64,000 nucleotides of DNA from Riptortus pedestris (Eukaryota > Arthropoda > Insecta > Hemiptera > Alydidae), in the NCBI GenBank assembly GCA_019009955.1, contig CM032230.1, positions 33,696,001 through 33,760,000 on the forward strand, given 5' to 3'. The notes beneath the pieces are model-generated. The model did no database searches, was not told where the DNA came from, and worked only from the letters and a program-made list of their open reading frames with translations. Of this stretch, positions 24,901-39,606 are shown piece by piece (position 1 is the first letter of the stretch; each line of letters opens with the position of its first letter). The position numbers and the translations under genes were made by a program.

Positions 24901-26537
24901 CACAGCATCCAAATTATCTGTTACAGCCATAATATTTCTAAAAGATTCTAGCCTAAATCTTGGGCATCTAGATCCCACACTTGCCTGTAATTTAAAAACA
25001 ATACTTTATATTCATGTTATATTTGTCTTTTTAGCTTGATATTGCAACCAGAATATAAATTCTCCATTTGAAGCCAAAGAATTATATTTATACTTATCTA
25101 AAATTCTTCTGTTGAAATGTTTTATGATTTTATTTTTAGTAAATTTTCAATAGACTTGAACAGATTAAAAGAGTTATAAATAAAAGACAAAATTTTGCAT
25201 TAAGGATATTGTTACGTTTAATACAAATAAAATAATAAACGTTGATTATTAGAGTTCTTTTGGATTGCAAAATTAAACACACAAACTTAAGCGTTTTTAT
25301 CACTGCACAATTTATTTGACAATGCACTATGCACTTGATAAATTATTCTTCACTGCTACTCACAATATGCAGTGATAGCTTCACTACATACTGTACAGTA
25401 CAATAACTCACGATCAAGTGAATCATTGAAGATCGCAAGACACGGCACTGCACTGAGCTTCACATAAAACACTGTACCACACTGAAACTAGAATGTACTG
25501 TTCAATAAAGCTGCATTGAATGCACTGTTATTCACAGGTAAGAGAACTGAGAACTAACTAATTGTCAGACAAGCTAGGCTGCTTTTATAGACGGGCAGCG
25601 AGTCCAAAGAAAAAAAGTTTGAGACTGGTCTAGGTTTCCCCCCTGGGAGGCGCCATCGGTCGGTTACTTTCATTTACTTTACACTTCTTAAATGCATGAT
25701 TAGCTCTGCATAATTTTTCATGAATACAGATTTCGCAGCAATATTATATGGTTCCATAGACTTCTATGCTGGTCCAGCTGACTGCTCCAAAGGTCTCTAT
25801 GTCAAAGTTTAAAATGCTAATTCTGAGTTTAGGCTAAAGCTATCCTTAGTCACGACCATTCATTTGGTTAGGTCACAATCCAGGGACTATGTATTAGTGC
25901 CTGAGATTCCCCATCTGAATCATCCGCCTTGTGTGCCACCTGATTTGCTGTTTCGATTCCTTTAGTGCCAATCGAAGGCTGGTCTCTAGGCTCTAGACAA
26001 ACCTTCCTTGACATTTATGTTGTTAGGCTCGGCCAAAATTTCCAGTGCCTCCCATATCAGTCTTTTCATAGAGGAAGCCTCCATCACCAGTATCCTCAAC
26101 TCGTCTAATATTAGCAAATTTCTTTAAAGGTCAAGTTTGTAAATGGCTAAAATTGTACAAGTGTGAGGTTGGAGGTTTTATATTGTTGCAATTTTAGTTT
26201 TCAACAACTATTGTTTTTTGTATGGTTTCTCTGACTCGAATATTAACAGTTATTTGTATTTTTTTGGTTTCAAACTTTTGTAAACTCCCACTTCTACTCA
26301 TATGATTTTCACAGTAAATGCCTCAGTCACTAAACATCTCAAATTCAGAATAGATTGCAAGATGAGATCATCAGCGTATCATATTCCAGTGTGTCGGTAA
26401 TCTACTTAGTTTACGCAGCTCCTGTGTATTGCAGACCTCTGTCGGCCTGGCCAACGTCATGGCTCTTGTCCTGTCATGCTTTATATCGGTAATGTGCTTT
26501 TTATTATTGTCCATATTTTAAAGGTCCTTTTTCTTGC

Positions 26538-26593
<56 letters not shown>

Positions 26594-29500
26594 TTAAGCT
26601 CCTCAGACTCTCCTATATAACATTTATAAAAACTAAACAATCTCTTTTCTATAAGTTGCAATATCCTATCTTCATTACTCAGAATGCTTTTAATGATATT
26701 ACAGGAATCAGAAGATATATTTCCTTCATCTGTATTTATATACATGTTCAGTCATATTGGTAATATTATTTTCGTCTTAAAATTTGTCAATATTTCATTG
26801 AGAAATAATTTCCATTCAGATATTATGATATTACAAAATGTAAAGAAATTGAAAATGAATGTAACTTTTTCAATATCACCATAGTTAGTAATGAAATAAA
26901 ATTATGTGATAATAAGATAAAGCTAAAATGAATGACTAACATTAAAAATATAGTCTGGATATATAGGGACTGGCTGCCACTTAAGTTCTTCGTCCCAGAT
27001 TTGGTATCCACTAGGTGGAAAGAAGGAAGCCATAACAAGCTGGCCAGAAGTAAGAGTTCTTTCAACAAGCGTCGAATAGATCTTCACCTCCTCGGATACA
27101 TAGAGTGGGCCCAGGAAATCATCATAGCGCTCTCTCAGTCTTTTCCCTAGAGTAAAGGCTTCTTGCTTCCCAAGCTGAAAGCAGAGACAACAACATTTAT
27201 TATCATTCCGAACAGACATGACCTCAAACATTTCATCACAAGCTGTTTTGGATAAAATAAATTAAGAATAAATGAAAAATAAGAAGGAATCAATATTATT
27301 TCTTTATCTTTTTTTTTATTCAACAATATAAATTCCTGAAGTAGTAAGAATCATTTGGGGAAGAAATCATCTTTTTTTAATATTGTACCAACAACAAAAG
27401 TTTTATAATTTGACAATAGGAACAAGCAGAGGACATAGATAGAAATAAGGCTTTTCAGTGCCTTTATTTTATTTTTTTAAATTAAAGACCTCCATTGCAT
27501 CTGAGAGGTGAGAGCATCAATCCTGATCACACAAACCTGGTGAGTCATATGGTTGGATTTTATTTGAGTTATGGCCTTACTGAAAAAAAGCCTTAGGTAA
27601 TAATATGTTTTAAATTAGAGTGCCAAGTTGTGCACAGATTGTTTAGAGCAACTAATGGAAAGGGCTTTATTCAGATGTATATAACTAACATATGTATTTT
27701 ATTAGAATCTAGAAGAACCACACTTTTCTTATTATCTTCCACACTTTTCTATTTCCTCTTATCTAATTATAAATATATGTTTGGCTTGAGAAGGAAATAT
27801 AAGCCTTATGTAATTTTAGTTGTCACAGGACATACCTTAGACAGTTTTTCACAGCCTTCAGGAAAATACTCCTCGAGATTATCTTTGTTTATGTCACTTC
27901 CATAAGTCCAAACTGGTCCCCTGCTCCCATGCCGAAAAACCTATGAAAAATCAAAAACAAGTATTGATATAACATTAACTTTAAAAAGACAAAAAGAGAG
28001 AAATATATTTAAGGGTTACTCTTCAGATTAATAGAGCATGATCGCAAGCACAGTTATAAATATCAATGAACACATTCTAATGGGACCAAGCCATGATTTT
28101 TGTTTCTACATTCATTGTGGAACTCCATGGAACATAATTCCTCAGGGCTTGCACAGAGAAAATAGAGGGTAGTAACGAATATGATGGCATGGCCAATACC
28201 TTTAAAGTAGTGGTTATGGCAGTGGAAGTTAAAGAGTATATTTCAAGTTACATTTGGTTAATGCTTTTTTTTTTTTTTAAACTTTTTATTTTTTATGGAA
28301 ATATTTAGAGAACATTAAATGCATAGATAATTTATTGTCAGTTCATATTGTCAATTATGATTTTCAGTGTTAACATTTACCAGAAGTTAGGAAAAAAAAT
28401 ATTGCCAGCAATCGTTCATCCTCTCTTAAAACCATTTGAATAGTAATAGAGGTGCATATCAAGTTTTATTTTATTATTTTTTTTTCTATTTTGAGGAGAT
28501 TAGGGATAACTTGAGACTCATGAAAACAAAAAATAATTTTTTCAATGAGCTCTAATTGAAACATTTAACCTCCAATTTTTCTATTATTGGATTGCCCACC
28601 CCAGCAATCAACTATCATAGTCGGGAAACATATTTGATCTTAATGTATGAAGGTTATTGTGGTGGGAAATGTACTGTGTGAATAAATGATGAAAATTGGG
28701 AATGTACTTAAGTTACTTAGTAATTTCATGGTGTTGTCATCATCGATAATTTTTTTTTCTCTCATTGGAATGGTACAAGCTTCCAAAAATACATTTATTT
28801 GATCTGTGTCCACAGAAACAAGCTCAAGCTAGCCAGAAACAAGTGGAACTGCGCAAAGACTTTGCATAGTAGCCCTAGCCAAAATGTACCTGTCGGTCAG
28901 CTCTTATAGCCTAAAGGGTGGAAGGTGTTCACACAGACCCCCTACATTAACTCTGGCGATTCTGATTAGAAATGAGTGCCAACCAGTAATAGCCCATCCG
29001 CATAAGCTTAATCTTAATCCTAATCAATAGGGTTTAATAACGAACTGATTGACAGACAAAGTGACTAAAGTTTCCATTTTGCAACCATTGTAGACTTGTA
29101 ACTTGGCAAAAAATGTAACTTTGGAGAATTTAAATGAAATTTCAGACAAAAAATAGAGATTTTCTATTCTCATATCTGTGATAGCAAGAGCTTTCAGTCC
29201 AATGGCACCATCTTCAAGCCTGTCAGAAGTTGAACTGATTAGTTGTATAAAAACTTCATTTTTATAAAGTCTAATGGTCGGGTAGTTGTTTTTTACCTCT
29301 CTGCTGAGGTTTGTTTTTTCTCGTGACATAAATTTAAATGTCTTTACAGGAGAGCTGTCCGTTCCAATGTAGTCATATACATATAAAGGAATTCAATGTC
29401 ATGGTGTTTTATTGGAATATTTCCTGTTTATTTTATATATTTCTTAACAAGACTTCCTATGTTTTCTACTATATTTATTATTTATTTTATATTATAATTG

Positions 29501-32500
29501 TTACTTTTTAAATGACGTAGAGGGTAGTCGGATACCGGCTAAAAAAGTAGTCCATCAATCAAATGATGCTTAGTTTCGCAGACCTTTGATATCCTTCTTC
29601 AGAGCCACAGTAATGAACAAACGCTGTATAAGGCTATATATACATTTACAGAGTTCTTCCACTATGATAGGTCTGAAGGATTAATCATCTAAAATATAAT
29701 CGCCTTTTGATTGAGTGAATACCTTTGCAGCCCATATACTTTACTTCATTTAAGAACCAGCGGGTGACTACCTCCTTCATTACAACTACGCCCCCTCTTA
29801 AGGGGAGAGGATCTACAACTCTAGAATCAGCTCAGTAGACTTGTTGCAGTCACCTTTTATCTTCCGACACACGAGTACAGTGGCTGGAGGACAAATATCT
29901 CCGTTTTTGACTCAGCTGCAAGCAGAAACAATGAATAGTCACTCCTGGAGAGCACAGGAACTAAGAAACTACTGCCGAGTCGGTTCTTCATTGGAGGCTC
30001 ACGGAAGGCCCAGGTGTCTGGGAGAGCAGCATCGTACCTGAACCCTGTTTTTTCAAACAAATACCCCAAGAATTACTCCTGGAAAGATGTCCCAAAAAAA
30101 GTACAAACACTTTTGTCTCATTTAGCCAAGATCGTTACCAGAGTCTTTTTGTGGTATGATGGAAAGAGGAGACAAACAAAAGTGCGAAAATAAAACAAAA
30201 TACCACCCTTCAATAACAAAAAAAAAACCTATTCAAAATGATATTTTGTATTTATCAACATTATGGAGCGTAGTTTTCTCCATTCTTTCTCTGATTCTGT
30301 AGTTGGGATAGTCTCATTCACATCAGCAGGAAACCAATTAATTTCCTTGTGACACTCTTCCTTACCTTGCGCGTTTACGTGAAATTTTAGATTTTCTGTG
30401 CAAAGGAACAACCACCAACCCAGAAGATAAAACAACTTCGTTGAGTCAAATATTGGTGTATGCAATTAATAATTTATTTAGGTGTAACTCAATAACAATT
30501 TGATATTTCATTCTCAGTTCAGGCCATCCTCCCCATCAAGCAACAGTTCCTCCTACGAGGAGATTCGACAAGCAGTAGTTACAATAAACTAAACCAACGA
30601 CAACTGTCTGTTTGCTTCTTAAGAAATCACTGAAGGGAACAACCAATTTAAAGTGTGTGGTGGGACCTAGAGGAAACAGGTTTCGACTCTAGTTCAGGGT
30701 CAAGGGCGACCCTTCCTGACCCTCCTTCAGTCGGCTAGGAATAGTGTAGGTCTAACAGCTGGGGCAATTCCACCCAGAGAGTTAATATTCATAGATTCCC
30801 AGTTTAGAACAACCGTTAACTGATCAATTTCTAGAATCCTTCTACGCCTCCATTCATTCAGGGAATAAGGATTTCTACTATTCTGACCATTGATACAAGC
30901 AACTTAAAAACATTTCGAAAACTTTAAATGGCGATGTATCCGCTGAATACCACCTTCACCCTCCTAGACATCTTTCAATAATATAAGCTAGGTCTAAGAA
31001 GTGATTACTCACGAATAAGAATTGCAAAGCATTTAAAAAATACGTTAACCAAAAATACGATGGTTAATAACATTTTTCTTTTCATTAGATTCATCCCAAA
31101 TACTAACTAATTTAAGAAATATTTTAGCTGGATCGCACTAAGGTTGCATTTTAAATCTCTTTGAACAGATAACTTTTCGTCCACAGTATGACAGAATTAC
31201 GTATTTACGACAATATCCTACACCAATACAAAACTTCAATTATTCCCATAGTCTCATATTAGTGTTTCTCAAAGGATTATCAACACTTCTTCTAGAGCCA
31301 GCTGTACCTCAAGGGATTTCTGCCACAGTATTAAAGTTCTTTGCTGAGCTAAATGGGATACTTAGCAAGAGTACCGCGTTCACAGGGGTTACTTTGAAAA
31401 GGATTTTTTCAGTTGAAAAGTAAGCTCCCTTATAGTCTTGTGTATACCGCTTGTGTCTTAAGAGAAAGAGACTCACTAACGTCCAAATTATTTAATCTTC
31501 AATTTAAGTTGCTGTTAGGAAAACCGGAACCCCCACAGGTTGATTTATCTGGTACACATCAAAATTCATGATGACACTGGCTCCTACAGTTTTCTCGGGG
31601 CTTAGAATAAGTATAGGAAGAAAAAGATAAACTTAAGAAAGACCGGAGGATCCGTTCTGCCGATTTGGGTGATATATACGTCCTGTAACTCACTGTCAAA
31701 AACAAGTATGACAGAGGAACATGGATGCTCAACGTTTATTAAACATTGGAGTAATATTGTGGTGTTGAATGGTTGTAGCTGTTATATCATGAAACACTTC
31801 ATTTGAAGCCTAAATTACAAATGTTGTTCCATTGAATTTTTACGTCTTGAGATAAATGCAAATACATAACGCACGTGGGAAATCTGCTTAGTTTATTCAG
31901 CCTCTGCGTGACGGACTTTTCTAAACTCAGCTCCTAAAAAGTCCTCAATCCAAAAGCCGGTGCTGGATTAATGACTTTTTACATGCTGTAGGATTTAGAT
32001 AGCATTAGGATTCAGAGGGCTGGAGACAATAACATATGGTTAAATAGTCAAGGGACTAGATCAGGACTTTTTTCCAGTTCGAAATCTGACACACCCGCTA
32101 AGTATTCCGTCGACCTATTTACATCCTCAAACAAATCCCTTCTTCCCTTAATACTCTCTCAAAAAATATGTAAACCCCTAGTTTTTTCCTCAGAGCCCTC
32201 CCCGTTTCGATGTGTAAGACGGAGTCTCACGACCGCAAAAATAAACTAACACCTCTCAGAAATTCATTGGACTTCAATTAGATTTATTATTTTTGGGATC
32301 CAGATGTGTCTGCCCCAAATTTTTTTCTCAAGGTTTGAGATCATTACAATAGGTCATCAATTATTCCCCAAGTCTACAATGAAGCAAGCCTGCGTTGAAA
32401 TTCGAGGGTGCACTCTTTTTGTTTAGGTCGTTCAGTCGATTTTCACAGTGATACACACTCATAATAGACACAGTCCGTGAAAACTGTTAGCCCCCTTCTA

Positions 32501-35500
32501 AAAGGGGAAGGGACAATAATGACACCCTCCTATAAATAATACCTGTCACTAAATTCAAAGGCAGTCTATTTAACACATTATCATGTAGGTAATAACATTG
32601 TCCGTCTTACGTGTATCATGTTCATCGATGGATAGGGGGTCTCATTTCAAAGCGCGCTAAAGTTGGAAAGCAGAAATGATTTTAATCTGTTGCCATGCCT
32701 ATCGGTGAATACCGTCGTCACTAGCTGATCATCGAGTACAGCTAGCAAGCGCTTTAGATGCGAAGGCACCCATCTTCAAACCCGTCAAAAGTTGTACTGA
32801 GTTAGTTGTCCGTTAGTCAGGAAGTTTTAGACGCCTTTTCCCGTATGAGGTTGTTTACCTTTGAGTCCGCGTTTGTTTATTTACAATTTAGATCTATTGA
32901 ACGAAGCCTTTTAGCATGGGTCCAGGTAAATTGTTTTTGTGTAGTAGGTTGTTATTCATATCCGTATTAGGTTGTTTACGTTTTTATTTGTGTTTTGGAC
33001 TGTTATAGTTACTTGTGTGTAAGTACAGGTTTAATGTAGTGTTTGCACATTTGAATGGATATAAATCACAGCTAATATTACACAATTAAAATAGAATCTG
33101 GAGCTATGTTCGTCGTCGCTTTGTCTGTCGATATTCGTGCGCGTGTCCGTCAATTGGCGTCTTTTGTTATTTCGTTGAAATGATCTAAATATCGGGTCTG
33201 AGCTATAGTTGAGCTGTTCGTTAATAACGTCTCCGTTGACTGTCCTTTGTTCGTAAATCTCCATGTTCTCTAGTACGTCCAATCTCCGTCCTTTTGTTTG
33301 TCTGTGGAGGAGTTTCATACTGCCGAATATATTTCTGGGTCGTGACAGTGATCGTACATATGGTTAGCCAAGTTTGTTCAGTTTCAATGAGCGTATGTGT
33401 TCATTCTCCTCTCTTGTGTTCCTTGCAACTGCACGTTATTTTGTACACGTACATATACATTTTGTATATGTCCTTGTTCTCGATGTCGCTTGTCAGCTTT
33501 GCTCTACGCTAGGCCGTAGAATTGAAACTTTAGTTAGAACTGTCTTGCTTTGAATAAAGATGGGTATGCTGTATTGTCAATAACATTGACCGTAAAAGGT
33601 ACACTTAAGTTGTCTTTACTCCACACATCTATTAACCATATTAGAGTGTTCTCTACACTCAGGCGTCGTCTTATTGGCATATCAGTAAGCGTGTGAAGAG
33701 CGAAGATACATATCAATATTCTTTTAATGCGTTATACATTATTATTATTGTTGTGAGTGACCATTATTACAGATCATCTATGAATTGATACGGGTATAAT
33801 CTCCCTCAGCAACAGAAGGAAGACTAGTCAACTGCATATCCATCTGGACATTGGATAAAATGCCTCTGGCAATCTACGTTTCTCGCTTCGAATAATAACA
33901 GAAATTATATTTCCTTGAATGTGTATCACATGCTTCGTAGCATATCATGTGGGTTTTGCTTGAGAAAACTGTAACGGCCATAAAAAAACGAACATCTAGA
34001 CTAAACTCTGTGGCACAACATGCCATGGAAAAGTTGTCTAACTTTACATCGATACTCATTCATCACCATTGGTTCTTTTCCTTTAACATCCTTAACACCA
34101 CCCTTGGTTTAGAATATCAAACAAATGAGAAAGAAACAGGATATCTTCCGCCCTCCCCCAAATAACTTGGCATTAAAAGGGCAATTGTGCTAAAGTATAA
34201 TTATTATATAACAATATGGCACATAAACTTATCGGGAAATTTCAGGTAAGAAAAGAAAGGCCTCGTTCCTTCACAATTGTTTATTCTATGCGACAGAGCT
34301 CTTCCAGAGCTTATGCTCCATCATCAGTGCCCTTTTTACAAGGATGTTACTGGAAGCAAGGATTTGTGTCACAGGGAATCCTTGGTTCCAGTGACATTCT
34401 TGTGAGCAGGGATCTGATTATGGAACATAAGCTCTGGAAGCGCTCTGTCGCATAGAATAAACAATTGCGAAGGAACGAAGCCTCAAAAATGGTTATCGGG
34501 AAATGTTATCAACTCACTTCTAGTTCGAAAAATCCGTCGCAGCATGGACTAAGCAGGTTTCACACCTGCTAGAATGACATCCTGACGTCTCCTCTCATTT
34601 TATTATATATTCCTCCAAAAATAAAACATATGATATTTAAGTCGGGGATGTTTTTGATACAGTTAATTGAAATCAGCTATTGAGGTCATATCATGCACGA
34701 ATTGGATTGGAGTTCAATGTCCATCGATCCTACCCAGGAGAGACAAAAATGATCCGTTCAAATAAATCTAATCTATCTATTGGATATAGAGAAACAGATA
34801 TATATAAATGTTTCTATATATCCGTTAACGCTCTAAAAGAGGATTGAAAGTTTAGAGAATTTGGTTTGAAATCGTTACAATCCCAAACTCGATATTTAAA
34901 CGTGTTTTGCAAAAGACAGATCAAGTTCGTTAATGGCTGAAACACATTTAGACAGAGTTATTTGCATTCGAAATATCTCCTGTTTTTCGGCCTTCTGATA
35001 TACCCACGTATGCAAATTTACAACGTGATTTCACTATAAGGGAAATTTATTTGAAAAATAAAACCTAGAGATTACATGCATGTAGATGAGTCATATGTGC
35101 TTTTATAAGCTGTATCGTCTCTGCGTATGGGAAATCCATTTTTAGTTTGCTCAAAACTTCACGTGGAAAATCTGGTTAGTTTACGCCATGAGCCTTAAAC
35201 GTCTTTTAAATGTAGCGTTATGTTTTTGTAATATTGTATCTATACGTTAAATCGATTAGTATTCAACCGAAGGCTGAGACAATGAAAGGATTTTACAAGT
35301 AGAAATAACTTGAATCATATGTCGAGAGTTAGAGAAAAAATAAAAATGGAAGGCATCTTAGAAGTATTTCGTTAATGGCATAATAGGAGAAGAAGTTTTA
35401 GAGAAGGGTTGAAATCTACATCCTCAAAGTGCTTAGTTATTATTAGTCGTTTAAAATAAATTAACATTTTTCCTGTTTTCGGCCTTCTTGAATACCCACT

Positions 35501-38500
35501 CATAACAACGTGATTTCACATAGAAGGGAAAAGTAGAAAAATAAAACTAGAGATTACAATGTCAGATGATGTCATATGTGCTTTTATAAGACAGTATAAC
35601 GTCTTTACTGCAGATGGGAAATCCATTTAGTTTGCTCAGCACCTGTAGCATGTGGACATTTTCTTCCACATGAGCACTTAAACGTCGTTTAAATGTAGCG
35701 CAGTATGTTTTTGTAATGTTGTATCTATACGTAAATCTTAGTCTCTATTCCCCGAGCGGGGAAATGAAATGGATGGACAAGTAGAAATGAACGTTAATTT
35801 TGTCTTTTGTAAAAAAAATAAAAATGGAAGGCATCAGATAGAAGTACTCGGCAACAAAGAGAAGACACTTTTAGGGTGCCACCCCTCTGTAAAGTGCATA
35901 GACTGGCTAACAATACGAATTAACATTTTTCAACTTTAATGCACCATCTTGTGCCAATATACATGTGTTTATAGGCTCCCTTAGCACTTTAACTTTTTAT
36001 ATCTAGCTTAAAAGAAACATTTTTTTTTTTAGCTGACGAACCAATGGCCTCATAGTACATTGACAAATAGCGTGAGGGGATAATCTGTCAATAGGCTGAG
36101 TTAAAGATAAGTATTAGTTAGAATTGATGCGGGCATGAAGGAAGCTGTTAGTTTTGGTCTGGTGGCAGGTGGCGGTGGTCATTGGAAGCCAGGCCCACTT
36201 ATACTAATTATACATGAAGGCTGAAGGGCATCATCAAGCACCCTTCACTCTAGGGCATCCAGCTCCCAGCACTACTTGTCCTTATAAATAGAAGACAGAG
36301 TAAATAGAACCACCCATAGTACACTCACAGTAGAATCTCACTATTCCAAGTAACATCTATGCAAGGTGGCGCATTCTGAGGACACACCAAAGGTACTGGG
36401 TAAAACCCAGCGGAGTTTCCACGTACTCGATTGGTACGCCGATGACATAATATCGTCTCTTTTCCTCCAAATAAGAATCCGGAGTAAAAAGAAATTTATG
36501 CAGTGTTAACATGCACTGCATAGTGAAATTGGCGCATTAACTCGAAATCACATAAGAGAGGGTAACCTTAAATCCTGAAAACAGCAAAAAAAAAAAGTCC
36601 GTCACGCAGGCGCTGCGTAAACTAAGCAGATTTCCCACGTATGCCACGTATTTGCATTTATCTCAAAAAGTAAAAGTTCAATGAGAACAATATTTGCTAT
36701 TTATGCTTCAAATAATGTAATTCATAATATAACAGCTTATTGGTAATATGTCATGAGTAGGAGGGTGGTTACTGAATGCCGAATACTAAAAAAGGAAATA
36801 TCTCGTTTAATAATCAAGATTTTGAAAATAGGTACATAACAACATTCATAGAACATTACATTTTCAATAAAATTGTTTCTATACAATTTTTTGATCCGGC
36901 GCATAACAATGGAGATATTAAGACTTTTCGAAACTCCTTCCCTCTAAAACCCCTCCTTATAGTCGGATTTCAGCCATTAACGAACTTCACATTTCTTTTT
37001 ACATAAAACGATTAAATATTGAGTTTGGTAACGATTAAATTTGTGTTCGATCGTTCGATATCGATGTTTAAACGTTTTATGTAAAAGTTCGTTTATGCCA
37101 GAAATCGAAAGATAGGGGGGGGGTAGAGGGGAGGATGTTCGAAAATTCGAATTATTTTCGTTATTATACATAGGATCGAAAACTTATATAGAATCGATCT
37201 ATTGTAAATGTAAATTTGTAATAAATATTGTTATATTATTTTTCTCTATACTAAGAATTTTAATCGAGATATATGGATTTTTGTTAAGCCATTAGTAAAT
37301 ACTCTCTCCAATAAACACACAATAAACTGATATATAATGAACCACTTTATTCCAAGCTTAAACAGCAAATATTGTTTTTATTGAACTTTTGTTTGAATAA
37401 TAATATTTTGTTGGATACATGTCGTGCGATGACTTCATGATTTATGATTTTACGTTTTTATATAGAAAACATATATTTGAATTATACGATACTCGATATA
37501 TTTATCGGTTCATTCAACGCTGACGTTCATAGTTATTATAGTACCATAGTCATGGTTGAAATTTGGCCAGGAATAGGGGGAGGGGAATTCGAAAATTCAA
37601 AATATCTCCGTTATTGTGAGCCGGATCGAAAAGTATTATAAAACAATCTTCTTGAGCATTTGGTGCTCTACATTTGTTATTTTATTCCTTTTTTACGTGA
37701 CTCAAATATTAAACGAGTTATTCGTACTTTTCTTATCGTTCTCAGAGAACTCTCCCTTTGACTCATGGAATTTTTATTTAGAAACAGAGAATACAGTTAT
37801 GAAATCAGAAGAGTGTCATTTATGTTTGCGAATTTTTTTAAAGCCTAAGAGAATATTGAGTACATAGATAACTCTGACATAAAACCTAGAAGCCGCCATT
37901 GGAATGTATTTGGGATGCAAATATCTTCGTTGTTATGCGACTCATCATGTTATGTTATATAACCAATCTATTGTAGTTAATGCTGTTGTTTGTGACTATA
38001 TGCTAAAAGGCGATGCAAAGGCAGTAAGCAGGACTTCTCTACAAGTCACGCTGCATTCTAGTAAACCTGCAGTGTATTAATTGCATAGCAACATGGAGGC
38101 ATGAATATATAAAAAGGGATAATATTGTCAATAGATATGTGAACTATTTATATTCAGTAGGTGTAACTGAACTGACTCTTCGTCAATCATATTCATTTTC
38201 AAATTCATTTTTGTTCTATTTAAAGGGCATTTTCAGTCATATCCATCTGCTATTGTCTCAAACTGCTTTGACTGGCGTCGAACATTTCAATTTATTTTAG
38301 GTGAAATAAAACGTGAAATTTTCTATTAGTTCGTTTTTCGTATTTACAGTTGATGTACTTGCATGAATACGTATGTATGGATCACGCAAAACTAAAAAAA
38401 GACTTGACATTAGAATTTGGACATTTAATATTCAGAAGTATATTACATGTTACGTTTTAGCAGATTTCCCTTAAGGGAAATCAGCTATTGAGGTTGTACT

Positions 38501-39551
38501 CATGACGGAATTTCGATGAAATTTTCTTCAAATGTCCATCGGATCCTACCTAGTAGATTGGTGTGACGAAAAATTATACCGTTCCAAAATACTGTGTCAA
38601 TATATATATCTTATATATATCAGCCCCTTATATACATCGTCTGTTAAAGATCAAAATTTCATAACAGGTCGCAATTTTTGTTTGATCGTTACCAAATTCG
38701 ATATTAATCGTCTAATCGTTTTGCTGAAAAAGAAAGATTCAAGTTCGTTAATTCTTTGAAATCGGACCAGTGAAGGGGGGGGGTTTAGAGGGGAGGATTT
38801 TCGAAATTACGAAATATCTCCGTTACTATACGTCTACCGAAAAAAATTGTACAGAATCAATCTTATTGCAAATTATATTTATATATAGATATATTTATAT
38901 AAATACATTTATATCTATATCTTGAATATTAACCGAGATAATTTGCATTTGTACTCCGTGTGGGAACAACCAGTTGGCTATGTTCGCGACTATCCGCCGA
39001 GAGCTCTGGCGGCCGTTTCCATAACACCCCTCGTGAAATTTAGAAGGTTGTTAACTGTTTTTTGGCGATGTTAGCATTCCAGCAACTACTGGGTTATTAA
39101 CGCCGTAACTCTAATGTTTTAGGTTTAGAGGTTTCTTACTACTACATTTGTTATTAGCAGATTTCTCTATTTGAAAGGATAATCACGTGAAATCTGCTTA
39201 GTTTACGCAGCGCCTGCGTGACGGGCTTTTCTGTAACATGTGGTTGTGGGCCCGTTTCGAGATTTCGATGATGATGCAATGCATTTAATTTTAATGATGC
39301 TCACAAATATACCATTCCAAAATACTGTGTCAATTTTTTTTTTTCATCGCTCTCATCTAAGCCCCTTCCTCCACATCGAGTAAGATCAAAATTTCACAAC
39401 AGTCCTAAAGATGAAAATTCAATATTCTGTCTAGTCGTTTTGCTGAAATAGGAAAAGGTGGATTCAGGATAATTCTTTGAAATCTGGAAGTGACATATGT
39501 CTCAATTACAATATGTACTTTACTTCGTACACGGAAGAATATGTATGTTTG

Positions 39552-39606
<55 letters not shown>

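Noticed and set aside
26476..26763. 95-codon plus-strand frame with a long Phe run
   Set aside because: The Phe run is the (T)52 homopolymer. There is no conserved pattern.
26923..27231. Exon 4 frame extending beyond the splice sites (VSHSF and MFEVMSVRN)
   Set aside because: The extensions are intron sequence. The homology to acid phosphatases starts at LGKQ and ends near IFN.
29024..29329. 101-codon minus-strand frame as a host gene
   Set aside because: The segment aligns with a Penelope-like non-coding end at 32.8 kb and has no protein family pattern.
29841..30069. Overlapping open frames on both strands in a GC-richer stretch
   Set aside because: No recognisable domain, no splice signals joining them, and overlap on opposite strands.
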